Of a DNA stretch of 64,000 nucleotides, positions 13,763-26,900 are shown in pieces (position 1 is the stretch's first letter; each line of letters begins with the position of its first letter). This stretch comes from Clytia hemisphaerica. Its lineage: Eukaryota > Cnidaria > Hydrozoa > Leptothecata > Clytiidae. The stretch is taken from the NCBI GenBank assembly GCA_902728285.1, contig CACVBU010000236.1, positions 750,194 to 814,193 on the forward strand, written 5' to 3'. Under the pieces are notes generated by a model. The model did no database searches, had not been told where the DNA came from, and was given only the letters and a program-made list of their open reading frames with translations. Position numbers and translations under genes: made by a program.

Positions 13763-14653
13763 TGGACCTACCTTAAGGTAGTGTCCTATAAATTAACCCG
13801 TGTTCGTTAGTTAGTTCGTTAGTACGTTAGTTACCGACTTTTCTCGAGATTGGCTCATTCAATTTTTCTGATTTTTTGCACAAAGGTGCATTACTATAAA
13901 CCCTCAAATGTGACGGAGCCCGATTTTCGAAAAAAAAAATTTTCCGGCCGGTAGAACCGGAAATGTCCCGAAAAAAGCGTTTTTTTGAGATTTTCTCGAG
14001 ATTTTATCATTAGTTTTTTGCGATTTTTTGCACATAGATGCACATTAGTACTGCCGAAAAGGTGTCGAAAACCGTTTGCCGAAAAAAAAATTTTTCCGGT
14101 CTGTAGAACCGGAAATGTGCCGGAAATCGTCGTTTTTTCACATTTCCGTCACATTTTTTCAACTTATTTAATTGTTTCTTTACAGAAAAATGTTCTTTAT
14201 GATGATGCCCAAAACTTAGCATCGTTTGATTTCCAAAAAAATCATCCTTTGAATCCGGAACTCCTTAAAAATCGCCCGGAACAGCCGAAAACCGGCCGTA
14301 GAAAATTAATAAAACGGTTTTCCTTCATTTTTTCAACTTATACTCGACAGATTTTCATGATTTTTTGCACAATGATGTAAAATGGCAATGCCCAAAATGT
14401 GACAGAGCCCAATTTTCGAAAAAGAAATTTTTCCGGCCGCTAGAACCGGAAATGTCCCAAAAAAAGCTGGTTTTTGAGATTTTCTCGAGATGAATGATTG
14501 ATTAAAGTGTCGATATTATTTTTCTTTCACCGTTAAACATCGATGCGTTTCTTAATTGCTTTCTCCGTTCCAATAGATATATAAATCGAAATTTAAAATT
14601 ATACATTACTTCCATTAAATTCTAATTATTCGTTTTATAAATAGGTAGGTCCA
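13763..14653. mobile_element. TGGACCTACC element, copy 1
   Basis: Starts TGGACCTACC and ends GGTAGGTCCA. It has a short TTAG/TTCG tract near the left end, then blocks ending in TTTTCCGGCC and CCGGAAATG. Same order as copies at 29654-30913 and 35608-36718. Confidence 0.72.
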
Positions 14654-14959
14654 TTAAAGTATTACTTGTTTTTATTTCATTTATCAAATTACATTTAAAA
14701 AATCTAATGATATTGTATAACAATAACAATTTGAGTAATCTATATTTCAACACATTTTGAGCCTTTAGACTAGCAAATAGCCAAGACTATGATGCGCCTG
14801 TTTTAAATTACATTAAATTATTATTTTGAAATTATGATGGAGCTTGGTCTTGTGAGATATCAATGTTTCAACTTTTAATTATTTTATACATTTTATTCAC
14901 TGGGGGTCACGCAGAAATGACAAAAGGAGTCTGTTTGTTCTTCAACTTATCCATATTAC

Positions 14960-15030
14960 GACGCAACAATGACCAATGGTCTAATGCGTTAGTGACTCAA
15001 ACTGGGGTTTTCCGGTTTAAGTCCCCGCTA
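14960..15030 (+). repeat. tRNA-like SINE head
   Basis: Box A-like ACCAATGGTCTAATGCG and box B-like CGGTTTAAGTCCCCG about 38 bases apart. No full cloverleaf. Confidence 0.35.
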
Positions 15031-15756
15031 CTATTAAAGTTTATGGAAATCCGAGCAATCTAACGGTGAAGTCCGTAAAGATAATTGAAAGATTGTCTAA
15101 AGTTTCTATAGTCTGTTCCAAAAAAAATGGGTAGTTTGCACGGCTTGATGCATTGCTCGTTATACACGTTTTCTATAAGGGAATCCAAAATTTTCAAGCC
15201 TACAGATGTTCTTAAGTTTACGAGTTGTAGAACTAAAAATGTTTTTAAATGTGTTCCCCCTTTCTAATGCAGATCTTTGTTCTACTCGGGAATGGACTTT
15301 GAAACTACCATATATGAAATTAAAGGTTTGAAAATGCACAGAAAAATATTTCAAGTTTCAAACAAGTCATAACACGTAATTCAATCTTGGAAAACATGTC
15401 TGGGCAAAGCATCAATAGACGATCTAGGAATGGTCATTTTTCGTCATATTTCAACTTATACTGTCTTGAAATAGGGTTTTAATTTTCATTATTTGCGATT
15501 CTGAAACCCCATTTTCGCACTTTGCACAATACAGTTTATTTTTTGTCATATTTTATTTTTAATTATCTGAAATTTGATTGTGATTGTTTCCTGCTCATGA
15601 CGCTGAAGCTCTAGGGCGATGGGTGAAAAACAAACGATCTGGTAGCCTAGCAAGCTAGACGACTTCAGACATTGTAGAAATAAAGCAAAAAGTAATGGAG
15701 GGGGCAATTTTAGTTTATACAAACTAAATCCCGTAACAATAATCGTATTATCCTAT

Positions 15757-15856
15757 AACGCCTATACTTCTGTATTACACGCATTATAAACGCCTATACT
15801 TCTGTATTACACGCATTATAAACGCCTATACTTCTGTATTACACGCATTATAAACG
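15757..15856. repeat. 32-bp tandem repeat, three copies
   Basis: Unit AACGCCTATACTTCTG... repeated exactly at 15757, 15789 and 15821, then a partial fourth start. Confidence 0.9.
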
Positions 15857-18800
15857 ACTCCAGTCTAATGATCTGAAAAAGAAACTATTTCCTCTATGAT
15901 AAATTTGTGAAATCCCAGCGCGTCGAGTATTTTCCTCAGATACTTAATTTTCAAGTGCCTACAAAGGTCTACCGTGCGCATAAGATAATTATGGTCCTAT
16001 GTTATCAGGCTAAAGTTGAATTGCTATCTCTTGAAGTTAGATTTCCACCTTTAAACTACTGACGTAATTAAACTTTTCAAGGGGATACATAAGATTTGAA
16101 AACGACAAATAGGGGTATTCACAAGCCGTAACTGATAAGTGGAATTCTAGAACTTGAATGGGTGAAGTCAATATAAGATCTCTCTGAAATCATCTGCTCT
16201 TGATTTGGATTAGTCGGTTTAAATTATCAATTCATTATTAAAAATGGCTGAAGTAGATTCTTTGTCACAGTATTAAAGTAGTAAACCACCTAGACCAGAG
16301 TCTACTTCTGGCTGAACTTTGCTTTTTGATAATTTTTGATGACGCTGAGTCCAGTGAAGTAGACTAGGAGCGTTTGGCTCTTATTCTCAAATAAAAACAT
16401 TGCTTCGTACTGTTTTTACCTTCCGAAAACAACGAAAATCTGGCGGACTGTTTTACAGTCCGCCTAAGCAAAAGCATATTACCATATACTACAGGGCCAC
16501 TTAATCGCGCCATCCAGTCTATCAAAAAGCTTTAAGTGGACCCCGGGCTATATAAACCACCCTGCTCTTAAATTTCGGTTGTAAAGATGTAAGAAAGAGT
16601 CCTTTTGGAATAGGATACGTATCTTAAGCCTGCGTCAGCTCACGTGGCGTGAATGCGATTTTCATTGTAAGACGTGAAGTATGGCAGTGGTAGACTGTTA
16701 TGAAGAACGCTATCGTATAGGGATATTTAACCCTGGAAAATATATACGCGCAGAGTCGCTGTGTAACTAGATCCCCGACAGCAAAACCCGCTCACCAATT
16801 TTTCATTCTTAAAATATGACATAGTTAAATTGTCGGTATAAAAGCGACACTATAGTTGATAGTAGTCGTCTATGGTGACAGTTTGTTGGTACAGCATATA
16901 CAGTTTGTGATTAGCAGATAACATTTTTTCATTTGTTTGATGGTATGGGTGGTCATAAAATGAAATTTCATAAAATTTATCATATCACTTATTTGTTTTT
17001 GACGTAGTGTACAGACACTTTTTCTTTCGCTGATTTTTTTTTCCATTGAATGATTCTGATATGATTGGTTGTATTTGAGGAGGTTTGGGAAGTTTGGTAT
17101 ATAAGCACGTCATTGGCTAGCGAGCATATCAACAAAAACAATTAACGGGAAATATTATGTTGTTTCTTAATGAGTTTCCACTTCGATGATTCTTGAAAAA
17201 AAAAATTCGAAAATTACATAAAAAAATCGAATGTTTGGAACCCGAAAACTCCAAACATCTGAAAAAATCAGTTGAAAGTAGATTTTTTATTTTCTTGATG
17301 AGCTAGTGTCATTGGTCGGGGTAAAATGATCAGTGAAAATTCAGATTTAAAATCATATAAGTTAGTACCAGGGTTTAACATGAGACATGATAATTTTTTG
17401 CAATTTTTTCAAAACCCCTTGACAATATTATCTTCAATTGTGGAGAATTTCATGAGAAGGTCGATGTATAAGGTAGGATTCCCTCGCTTCTCAAATCTCC
17501 TTAAATCTAGTATTTTCAAAGCCTTGAGAAGCAACCCTGGTGTTTGGTAATCCTTGATGCTTTCTAAGGTTTTTAAATCTTTTTTAACACAAGCTAAGTC
17601 GAGTTTCCACTTATCTATGAGACAGGGGTGATCTTAAACATTTAAGAAAAAGCTTTTCGTAGTGATTTTTCCTCTTGAATAACCACTAGATTGCTGTCAA
17701 GACGAAAGAAGAGTGTCTCTGTGGAATTTGTATTCAAAGCATACCCTTGAAGTAGCCATCGAGTGTTTTATGGGGTTGTCACTGTCTTTGTAGTTGTTGA
17801 TTGTTCGAAGAAAAAGTTACGTAGGCGGAAACCTGTAATACCGGAATATCTGTCTAGATTTCAATTGTGAGCTACTTGGAACTGTCTTAAATTTATTTTT
17901 CTCATGACATTGACTACTCCCAAATTTCAGGCTAGAGTTAGATTAGAGTTCAAGGAACTATCTTTACGTAAAAGTTTTAGACACTTTTAATCATATTCAT
18001 GGCAAGCCGGCTCGGCTATCTATGAACTGAGCAAAACATCGGAAGAAGCGTGAATTCGAGAACCCCTTGATTGTGGCGCTGAATCTTTAGAACACTCGGT
18101 CATCGTTGCTAGCCAACGTTGATTTGGGCTGCCATAGATTAGATACATCACATTAGATTCGAGTTCAAAATTGTTGTGTTAAATGCTTTAGCATCAACTT
18201 TTGAGACGCTTCGATAAAACCTTTTTTATTTGCTTGCTGATGAGTTAAGTTCAATACAACTTTTTACTAGTATTACACAATTTCTTCATAGGAGGCCTTA
18301 TAATTATGAAAGTAAAAGACTTCTACACAGAACTTATGAATAGGAAAATGTATTTACTTTCTGCGTGTGTATGTTTATTTTACAGCAATGTCACCCTTCA
18401 TTCATTTCTTCCTTTATAAGAACCGCTAGAAAGAATTTTTTTTTGATTGGTCTGCGAAGGTCAAACTCCTTGTAGAGGAAATTCATCATACAAGGCCGTG
18501 CCATGGATCTCTCGGGTTAAAAATTTTCTACGTGAGAAACATGCCCTGGAAGGTCACCCAATTAAACAACACCAATGAACTATCATTGGGGAAAAGATCC
18601 AGCGGTTGGCCAATTGAGGATTTTAGTTGAGCGATCCAGGGAATTTTGGGTCCGCTTTGAAACCCAACTCATCGATTTTGAGCTGGATAAGATAGGGTAG
18701 ACACAGTTAATCACTAAATATTTGATAGTAACCATAGAGGTGGTTCAATCTGTCAAGCTCTTCAAATTCAAATATGATCAGTATTGCCGTTTACGAATAA

Positions 18801-19281
18801 TTTCTGTGAAAGTCTTTTTGCAAAAGAAATGGCACCACACTTTAAAGGGTTCTTAAACAAAAATCGCTTGGTGTCTTGTTACATAATACTTCATGTCAAT
18901 CAATAAAGAAAAGACTGTCATCGACCCATATCACACAAGTGGTCTGTTCAGCAATTTTCCTTTTCTTTTGTTTATTCGGTACCAGATATCTATTTGTCAC
19001 GGACTAACTCCTGGATTTTAAAAATGTTATTTTTGACTATTGCTCTGATGGCAGTTCTACAATTGATTACTTTTTTACGAGTACTAGTCAAAATTGACTT
19101 TAAATTTTTAGTATTTTTTTAAAGTGACAAACGACTGTATGGTATTAGTTTTAGACTATTGATATTTTTAACCAGCTTGTGATTCTGCAGCCAAACTTTT
19201 ACAACTTTGAAAGTTGTGACCACTTTTAACATATGAAAGCTCTGAAAAACGATATTTTAGCAACAGTCGATTTCTACAGTT

Positions 19282-19535
19282 CTACTTCGAACGGCGTTTA
19301 TTAAATATTTTGGTTTATATGAGGGGCGTTTAAAAGAATAGGGCGTTTATTAAATATTTCTAACCAAAGTAACTCCATAAGTGAATGGGAACGTTTCTTG
19401 CCCTTATTGCTACAAATGTGTCACTTTAAAGGTGTAAGATTATATCAGTTTCCCTTCAAATGATTATTCTTTATAACTACTTGTTTCAAATAAACGCCTC
19501 TCTTAGAGGCGGGGAGAGGCGTTTTTTCGAAGTAG
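19282..19535. mobile_element. Inverted-repeat element with CTACTTCGAA ends
   Basis: CTACTTCGAA at the left and TTCGAAGTAG at the right, with GGCGTTTATTAAATAT repeated inside and AAACGCCTC inverted near the right end. Confidence 0.55.
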
Positions 19536-20007
19536 TAAGATATTCAATCATAAATCTTTCATCGTTCTACGCCTGCTACAGGTTTTTTAATTCACACATC
19601 AAAAATATGAAATTTGGGTGTTTTTGTTGGGAAATATTTTTTTTGAAAGTTTTACGTTTCCTTCAAGAGTTTGAATTAGAGGTGTATTCCCAAAAAGGAA
19701 AAACTGAAGTGGCTTGTTCCGAGAAAAACTTCTTTAAAGTGAAAGAAAGTCCTTTAGATTCGGGCCATGACCTTGTCTACAACACCATAAAAAAATTTAC
19801 GAAAAAAATAAAATATTGTTACAGTGAATGATTTAATGGCTGTCAAGAATGTCATTGTATTGTATTGTATTGTACTGCAAGGTAAATAAACAAACGAATG
19901 TATGGCTTTTTCGTAGTAGAAATGAAATGGTATTATTTCACAATTAGCTATCTATGGGTTGTCACTGTTGGTTTCATATTGTTGTTCTTTGTTACTATTT
20001 GTGAATA

Positions 20008-20232
20008 CACGTTTTTTTTATAAGAACATCCAAAATTTTAAAGCCTTCAGATGTTCCTAACTTTTTGAGTTTTAAGCTTAAAAATGTTCTTAACATGTTC
20101 TTATCTTGACTATTTTGTGAATATTTTTGACCATTTTCCTAAGAAATAGGGTATTTTGAGTCCACAAAGCTTTAAAAAACTTGTTCTCAATATTTTGGCC
20201 AGCGAAGCCTTATGTTCTTATAAAAAAACGTG
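20008..20232. mobile_element. CACGTTTTTTATAAG MITE
   Basis: TA-flanked, with ends CACGTTTTTTTTATAAGAAC and its inverse. Near relatives at 58874-59123 and 12610-12825. Confidence 0.72.
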
Positions 20233-20830
20233 TAATGAGACTGTTGTGAACAGATTTTGTGCGTAGAATTGGAATATCGAGATTCGGCAATTTGATTCAT
20301 TTTACATTAGGTAATGTACATAAGGAATGGAGTAAGAGGTGCCTTATCGTCATGAATGCAAACGCTTAGGGATTTTTTATTACGTTATGCAAGGTTTTAT
20401 ATGGAATATGGTGGCAGTATAAAATAAAAATTTAAAAAAGCCCTTCCATGTTTTTATTGTTGGTTTCGACCCGATGACTTGAAAAGAGGTCCTAGAAATT
20501 GGTTAAGAATTAAAGGATATATATTTGCAAAAGACTTGTTGTCAATGCACGACATTTTGATTTCGAATACACCTTTTCGACCGTGGTCAGGCGTGGTCAG
20601 GCGTGTGCCACTTTATTATTTAATTACCCCCCCCCCCCCCTAAACTTGATTTAATCATTTTTCTACATCTTTTTCTATTGTCTATAGGTGCGACAAAAAG
20701 GCTTGGGGTGGTTTTACGGTGGTAAAACGGACAAAAAATGGCCGCGCGGCAATACACTCTTCTCGAGATGCATAAATTTATTGTTGTCCTCGTTTTCAAA
20801 CAGATTTCATTGCTTTGAAATTATACATTT

Positions 20831-22047
20831 CATCATCATCATCATCATCATCTTTCGACCGCGGTCGAGATGATGGATTCCACCCTCTGGCGCCAAGAAT
20901 CGCGGTCGCGCATGGCAGTCTCCAGGTCACTATAATGAAGTTCAGTGTCCCTGCTAACTGCGTCAGTAAAAGTTAACTTTCTCGATCTTTGAACCAGCCG
21001 CTTGGGTTTCCAGAGTAAGAGAGAGGAGATGACTTCTGTGGATGCACGAAGGCAATGACCAGCAAACTGAACACGTCTAGCCTTTAAGATGTTTGAGATA
21101 GGCTTAATCGAACCATAGATGGTGTTTTTAGTGGGATGATCGCGCCAGGAAAGATTTTTAACTCTTCTTAGAAGGTGTGTGTATGTTCCATCGAGTTGTT
21201 TTTCTAATTTACGTGTGAAGGACCACGTTTCCGAACCATAAAGAAGGATAGGTTCTATGGTGGATTTAAAAACTTTAATCTTAAGGTTAGAGTCAAGAAG
21301 AGAAGATGTCCAAATTTTGTGTAGTTTGTTACATGCACTCCAGGCAAGTGCTTTGCGAATCTTAAAATCTTTTTCAGATGACGAAATATAGAAGCCTAAG
21401 TATTTGTAATCGTCAACTTTCTTTAATTTGATTCCTGCAACAGTTCTGATACTTTCGGAAGGATCAATGGGATTGAGACTGAAAAACTCGGTTTTTGATT
21501 CGTTAAGATGTAAGCCTATGGAATTTGCAGCCGATTCTAGTGCATTTAGTAATTTTTGAGCGTCTGAAAGCTTAGAACTGGTTAGAGCTATATCATCAGC
21601 AAAGTCTGTATCAGTGAGATAAGTCGCTGGACTACGAGGCCCAAGTTTATGTTCAAGTAGAAAACCACAGTGTGAGATTTTATCAACAGAAACACGCATG
21701 ATGTAATCTACAACTAAAATAAAAAGAAACGGGGCGAGGGTATCACCTTGCAAGATACCTGCTAAGATGGGAAAAGTATCAGTCTCGCCGTCTGTAGCCT
21801 GGATAGAAGATTTGGTGTCTGTATAAAGAAGCTTGATGGCATTAATGATTTTCAAGGGAATGCCATATAGTGAGAGGATATCAAACATTTTATCTCGATC
21901 AACTGAATCGAAAGCTTTTTTAAAGTCAACAAATACAAGTATAGCGTCGAGATTGAAATTCCTGGCTTCTTCAAGTATGCGACGAAGGGATAGGATTTGT
22001 GTTAGTGTGGAGCGCCCACTACGAAAACCATTTTGGTTTTTACGAAG
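20831..22047 (-). mobile_element. 5'-truncated non-LTR retrotransposon (LINE)
   Basis: The minus strand encodes about 400 residues of reverse transcriptase: QNGFRSGRST, VFVDFKKAFDSVDR (palm), GILQGDTLAP, FADDIAL (catalytic Asp pair) and YGSETW, then the C-terminal RRVQFAGHCLR segment seen in RTE-like and related LINE ORFs. The N-terminal endonuclease is missing. The 3' end is a (GAT)n tail at the left edge. A 12-bp target duplication AATTATACATTT flanks it (20819-20830 and 22048-22059), fixing the ends and showing insertion by target-primed reverse transcription of a truncated copy. An intact reading frame suggests a fairly recent event. Exact clade is inferred. Confidence 0.9.
20860..22047 (-). 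pseudogene. Reverse transcriptase fragment of the LINE
   Basis: Open frame on the minus strand, extended artificially to 22086 by host sequence upstream of the insertion. It has RT motifs with the active-site FADD intact and a C-terminal region rich in Arg/Trp, but lacks the endonuclease and the RT start, so it cannot mobilise itself. Confidence 0.8.
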
Positions 22048-22950
22048 AATTATACATTTAAACCAATTTAAATTCCCAAAAGGCAAACATTAACTCTAAA
22101 ACAAAAGTACTTGAAATTCAAAATGTCTCATGAGGTGTAAACAACACAATTATCATTGTGAATATGTAATTTTATAGCAATGAAATATGTTTGAAAACGA
22201 GGACAACAATAAATTTATGCATCTCGAGAAGAGTGTAGTGGTGGCTACGGTCGAAAAGGTGTATAGACTGTAAGACTGATCATAACAAACCCTAGACCCT
22301 CCTTCATTCTCACACCAATTAACAGCTTCTAAAAAATCTTTTTGGGTTTATTTCGCACAATCTTTTTGTGATTCTCGCTTGATTTGTATGTTCCTGTTCA
22401 GTCAGCTTATATTGATGTTACTTTTCTGTTTGTTTGGTTTTGGCTCGCTTTTATAAAAAAAGTGTGTTTCTTTATTGTTCCAACAATTTTATGGAACCAT
22501 TTCAAATCATGTCGTAATTTTATTCAAAAATTGTATTTTTCCGTTATGAACGAGTTAAAAACGTGCAAAATCACTTCCTATAAAGCCGATGTATATATTT
22601 TTGGTAGCCTTCCTCGATCACTTTGTACATGAGCTCATACAAACAGGTCAATATTTTATGCGCCAATCGGTAGATGGCTTGATAACTTGCAATATATTGG
22701 TAAAGTGGAAATAAAAAGGAAATTCACATGTTCATGGTAGTAAAAAAATAGTGACGAGAGGTTTATTAAAGCTTCAACTAATTAGACCACGGCTTAAAAT
22801 GAACGAGAGACTCTCTTCTTTCTTTTTCTTCCCTGTATATCTTCTGTAAGGGAATGATTCTGTTGAATCTACATTTCTCTATTCACCATTAATAAGTGTC
22901 ATTGATTACCGAGCACTTAAGCAGAGTCCTTGTTATATAATGATCGGCTA

Positions 22951-23241
22951 CACGTTTTTTTTTAATAAGGAACACGTTTATAAGGAACTCGAGGCTGAAA
23001 ATGGTTCAAAAAATAAGGAATTGTTAAGGAACTGCTCAGGCTGAGAATAAATGGATTTAAAAATAATGTACCTTATTGGGAGTAAATTGACCAAATTTTG
23101 ATCTTTCAAGGGGCAAAAAGTTCAAAATTTCCTATGTAGTAAGGAACTCGATAAGGAACTTTGAGACTGAAATTCTCTGTAAAAATAAGGAACTCCAGGC
23201 TCAGAGCAAAGTTAAGGTTCCTTATAAAAAATAAAAACGTG
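22951..23241. mobile_element. MITE sharing CACGTTTTT ends
   Basis: TA-flanked with ends CACGTTTTTTTTTAATAAGG and CCTTATAAAAAATAAAAACG. Inside are repeated AAGGAACT units. Ends are shared with the 20008 family but the core differs. Confidence 0.65.
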
Positions 23242-23864
23242 TATTCAATTTAAGAACGCATGACCTTAAGAACCGTGGCCGAACGGTCGTCTTTTATGTT
23301 CTGGTAAAATGTTTTAAAATCTACTACGAATACTGTTACAATCTACAGACTTCTATTTCGAAACTAAATATTAGCCAATAACAAAGTTTACTTTACGTTT
23401 GTGATGAAAGGGATATAGAATGAAGTATGTGTGATTTCTATACCCCATTCATTTTGTTGTTTTCATAAGGATTCCATGGCCATTCAACAACCTACTGCGT
23501 GTGTATATATCATGAAAGATTGTCTCCTTTTTTGCTGTGTCATTTTTAATTGGAATCGTCTGGTATCGAAATCGAAAAGACGCTTTTTTTTCTGTATTTT
23601 GTCATCACTATTTCGCTCGAGCAATGGAGATTAAACATAATAAATTCACGAACCATTTGGGCTGGTTCCATTTAAAATCGATACAGGGGGCGGACAAACC
23701 TTTTCTAAGTCAAAAAGAATCTTTAATAAAGATATTATCCGTTTTTTTTTCGGACACACTGTATACTTGAATGATTAAAATTTCTTATCCTACCTTAGAT
23801 ATTTATTCAAAAATTTTGTGTCACTTTCATTTTCCAGCCAAGTAAATCAAAATATTAGTGAAAG

Positions 23865-23915
23865 ATGCTGGTGAGATGCATGCTAAGCTATGTATTTCTT
23901 TCATCTTATTTATTG
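23865..23915 (+). CDS. Notch ligand exon 1: signal peptide
   Basis: Codes residues 1-17, a short hydrophobic leader with Met at 1 and 6, and ends in phase 0 at a GTAAGA donor. A possible acceptor (TTTCCAG) ends at 23837, so a 5' UTR intron may lie upstream. The start was chosen as the first Met of the only hydrophobic leader in frame with exon 2. Confidence 0.8.
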
Positions 23916-26900
23916 GTAAGATTTCCTTGTATATCGACTGTGATTGCTGATCAAAATCAATCGTCATGGATTATACTCTTGAACATAATTTTTAGCTAGT
24001 ACCGCCACTAATAAGGCCATGTTCAGATATAAGGTTTCGTATCGTTCTGCTATGGTTTTCGTTACGGATCGAAAATGTTCATATTGGAAAACGGGGAGCC
24101 GTTCCGTTCGGATGAAAATAGTGGAGCGAAGCCTTTTCGATCTATTTTACTTTGTAACGTCTTCTTTTTTGACGTTTCGAATTTTGACGTTAACATTAGT
24201 TTCGGAACCGTTTCGTTTCGCAACGATACGGAACAGTAACGTCTTTGCATGGTCTAAACCAACATATTTGCATCGTTTTAACGAATGAGAACTTTCGACA
24301 AACAGAGGCTCAAGACTGAGAACTACCGATAAATTTTTATTTACTTTTATCCCATAAAGGGAGAGGGCTACCCAGGTAAGAATAAGTGCATAGGGTATGT
24401 ATGTGTTAACGGGAGGGATCTCTTTAAAGAAAGTCAGTTTCTTTAAAGTAGAAAAATCGAAAATCGTTTTTCTTAGCGTCGATTTTATAACCAATTTATT
24501 TTATGACCCTTTTTTTCAAAACTTCAAGTTTTCAAAAGAATGAAGTATTTCTAAAGGTTCATGCTTCTAATACTTGTGTGCTTCGATATTGACATTGAGA
24601 ATCTTTCTTTCCAGAATATTGCCGGCAAAGCATTGGTCACGGTTCAACTCCAATACTTTGTGAATCCATCAAGTCGAGATTACAACGGTGACTGTTGTGA
24701 TGGCTTTTGTAGTTTGCCATGCGATAATTGGTTTGTAATTCGCATCAGTAAATTACCATTGAAACAGGATAACCAATGGATTTATTGGAAACGAACCATC
24801 ATTTATGACAATAATGATAACATCCAATTCGACTTTCAAAAGCCTGTTGGAAATGATGGTACTCTCAACCCTTTTAAATTCACATACGAAGGTCATCTGG
24901 TAAGCTACAATATTTAGTCTTGCATTATAGTAGTAATAGATATCTCACATATAAACGAGCTCACTTATCTACCCAGACAAAGGGGTGACTGAAGCAATTT
25001 GAGTAACCCGCAGTTTTGACCGAAAAAAAAACGAGGATTAAACTAAAGTTGAGCTAGTGTGGCAAGCACCTTAGACAGTTATTTATTTTCATCTTTCTGA
25101 CAGACAGGGCTCGGCTTTAACATTGATGTTTGGGATGATGATGGTGGTTACCTTGGTAACAAAGATGACCGAATCGATAAATATTTAGAAGAAGTTGATG
25201 ACCTCAAACCAAGTCATTTCGATGATCCCTCACCAAGTTATAAAAACCACCTTTTTAACGGCAAACAAAGCAGTATGAGTGTTGTCATTGGGTTAGTATA
25301 TAAACAAAAAAGCTTGAATTTTTGGTATCTTAAGGGAACGTTTTTTGGCGAAAACTGATTTGTCATGGCAGCAGTTTATTACTTTTGGCTGGAACTAATT
25401 TTCGTTACTTGGTTCTTTCATTCGTGGATAGCCAAGTTATCTAGGACGTTTGGATATTCTATTCATTGTTCACACGGGGTATAATGTGAGCTGTCTTGGA
25501 TAATTTTGAACTTAATGGAGCATGGAAATGAGAAGAATTTCGAACCAGGCACTCATTTGTCGTAGCTCAAACGCCTTAGACCATTAGGTCATCGCTTTTT
25601 ATCTTTTAAAGATATGATGTCTCTGTGACCGTAGCGACCGTAGTGTAGTGGTAGAGCATCCGGCTACAGTTCGCAAGGTTGTGGGTTCAACCCCCAGCCA
25701 GATCATACCAAAGATTCTCAAAATGGTACTTGATACTTCTCTGCTCTGCTCAGCAATTAAGAGAAAGATCAAAGGTAAGTTGAGAAATCCAAGGAGAAAG
25801 AGTGGCGCCCTATCCTACCTTCGGGTAAATAGCTATCGAAAGAGGAGCCTTCGGGTCGCCTCCGACTGCAGTCGCAGACTTACTTACTTATATCTCTGAG
25901 GTGTATTCATTTCCCGTGTATTTTCTTTTAGATCTCAATGTGTACGTGATTGGTATGATGCGAAATGTTCAACATATTGTGTTGCTAAGGATAATGATCA
26001 AGATGGCCATTATACTTGTCATAAAAAAACTGGTGCTAAATTATGTATTCAAGGTTGGGCTGGTCCCAACTGTCTTGACGGTAATTATGTTTAGACTCTT
26101 ACACCTTATCTAAAACCGTTTTTTTTTTCATCTTCTTTCACTGTAAAACTAAAGAAAACAAGACGACTCAGAGTCGAAAATTTCGCACAGTGTTTGATTA
26201 TTCATAGATGAAATAATCATTTTAAACGACCGGGACTGGGGGAGTACTAGGGTTAGAATGTCAGGTCAGACCTGAGAAAAACTGGCTCTAACAGAGAATA
26301 AAGTTATCCTTACAGAGACAAGTCGAAAAAGTGACTCTAAGAACAATTTTCAAAAAAATTCTAACCTTCTAGAGATCTTTTTTTGACTTTTCAAGTTTCG
26401 TACCTTAAATAATTCAGAGACACTTGGGAAGGTCAAAAACCAAACCTTAGTATCAGCACATACCTGTCACCCATCAATGTCTAAGTACTCCCCTTTACCA
26501 TTAAAAGAATGCAATAAATAGAACGAGGCTAGAGCTAGAGCTTTATTGCCACCTAAATGTGAACTGTCCCAGTGTGGCCAAGTTACATGAATACAGTCCA
26601 CATTAGTTTTTACTGCCAATATATATGAAATTGTATATAGTTTGTATATTTAATTTTTGTATATAGAACCTGACCTGTGTTGACAAATAAATAAATACCA
26701 ATCTGACAAAGATATATACAAGAATTTACAAAAATACAAAAAGTTTACACCTTGTAGATAAATCGACTTTAAACCAAATTAAACCAAAACATATCAAAAA
26801 GCTGAAACTCTATATTCTGCTATTTTGGTCGTGTTTGCTATTTTCAATATTTTAGCCCACAAGGCTGTACAGTAACTTTTTATCTTCGAGAGGTACGTGA

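Larger units (their letters stand above)
20568..22263. mobile_element. Palindromic TA-flanked element that received the LINE
   Basis: Left arm 20568-20820 and right arm about 22140-22263 are inverted copies sharing TACACCTTTTCGACCG ends and a long inner block (about 20750-20820 against 22170-22235). Removing the LINE leaves an element of roughly 0.48 kb. TA ends suggest Tc1/mariner-type MITE. Confidence 0.75.
1..23837. other. Gene-poor upstream region
   Basis: Apart from the LINE fragment I find no exon-like series on either strand. Between the listed elements (3.1-4.1, 11.0-13.7, 15.9-19.2, 22.3-22.9 and 23.2-23.8 kb) the DNA is AT-rich with only short chance frames. Distant regulatory sequence for the ligand gene could lie here, but nothing can be named. 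Confidence 0.6.

Noticed and set aside
13985-14380. 131-codon plus-strand frame
   Set aside because: Lies wholly inside the TGGACCTACC repeat element; related copies do not conserve the frame.
22384-22632. 82-codon hydrophobic frame
   Set aside because: AT-rich composition yields Phe/Leu/Ile-rich chance frames; no splice partners or recognisable domain.
24019-24494. Overlapping open frames of 62-115 codons in intron 1
   Set aside because: No similarity to ligand domains; they overlap each other on both strands and lie in intron 1.
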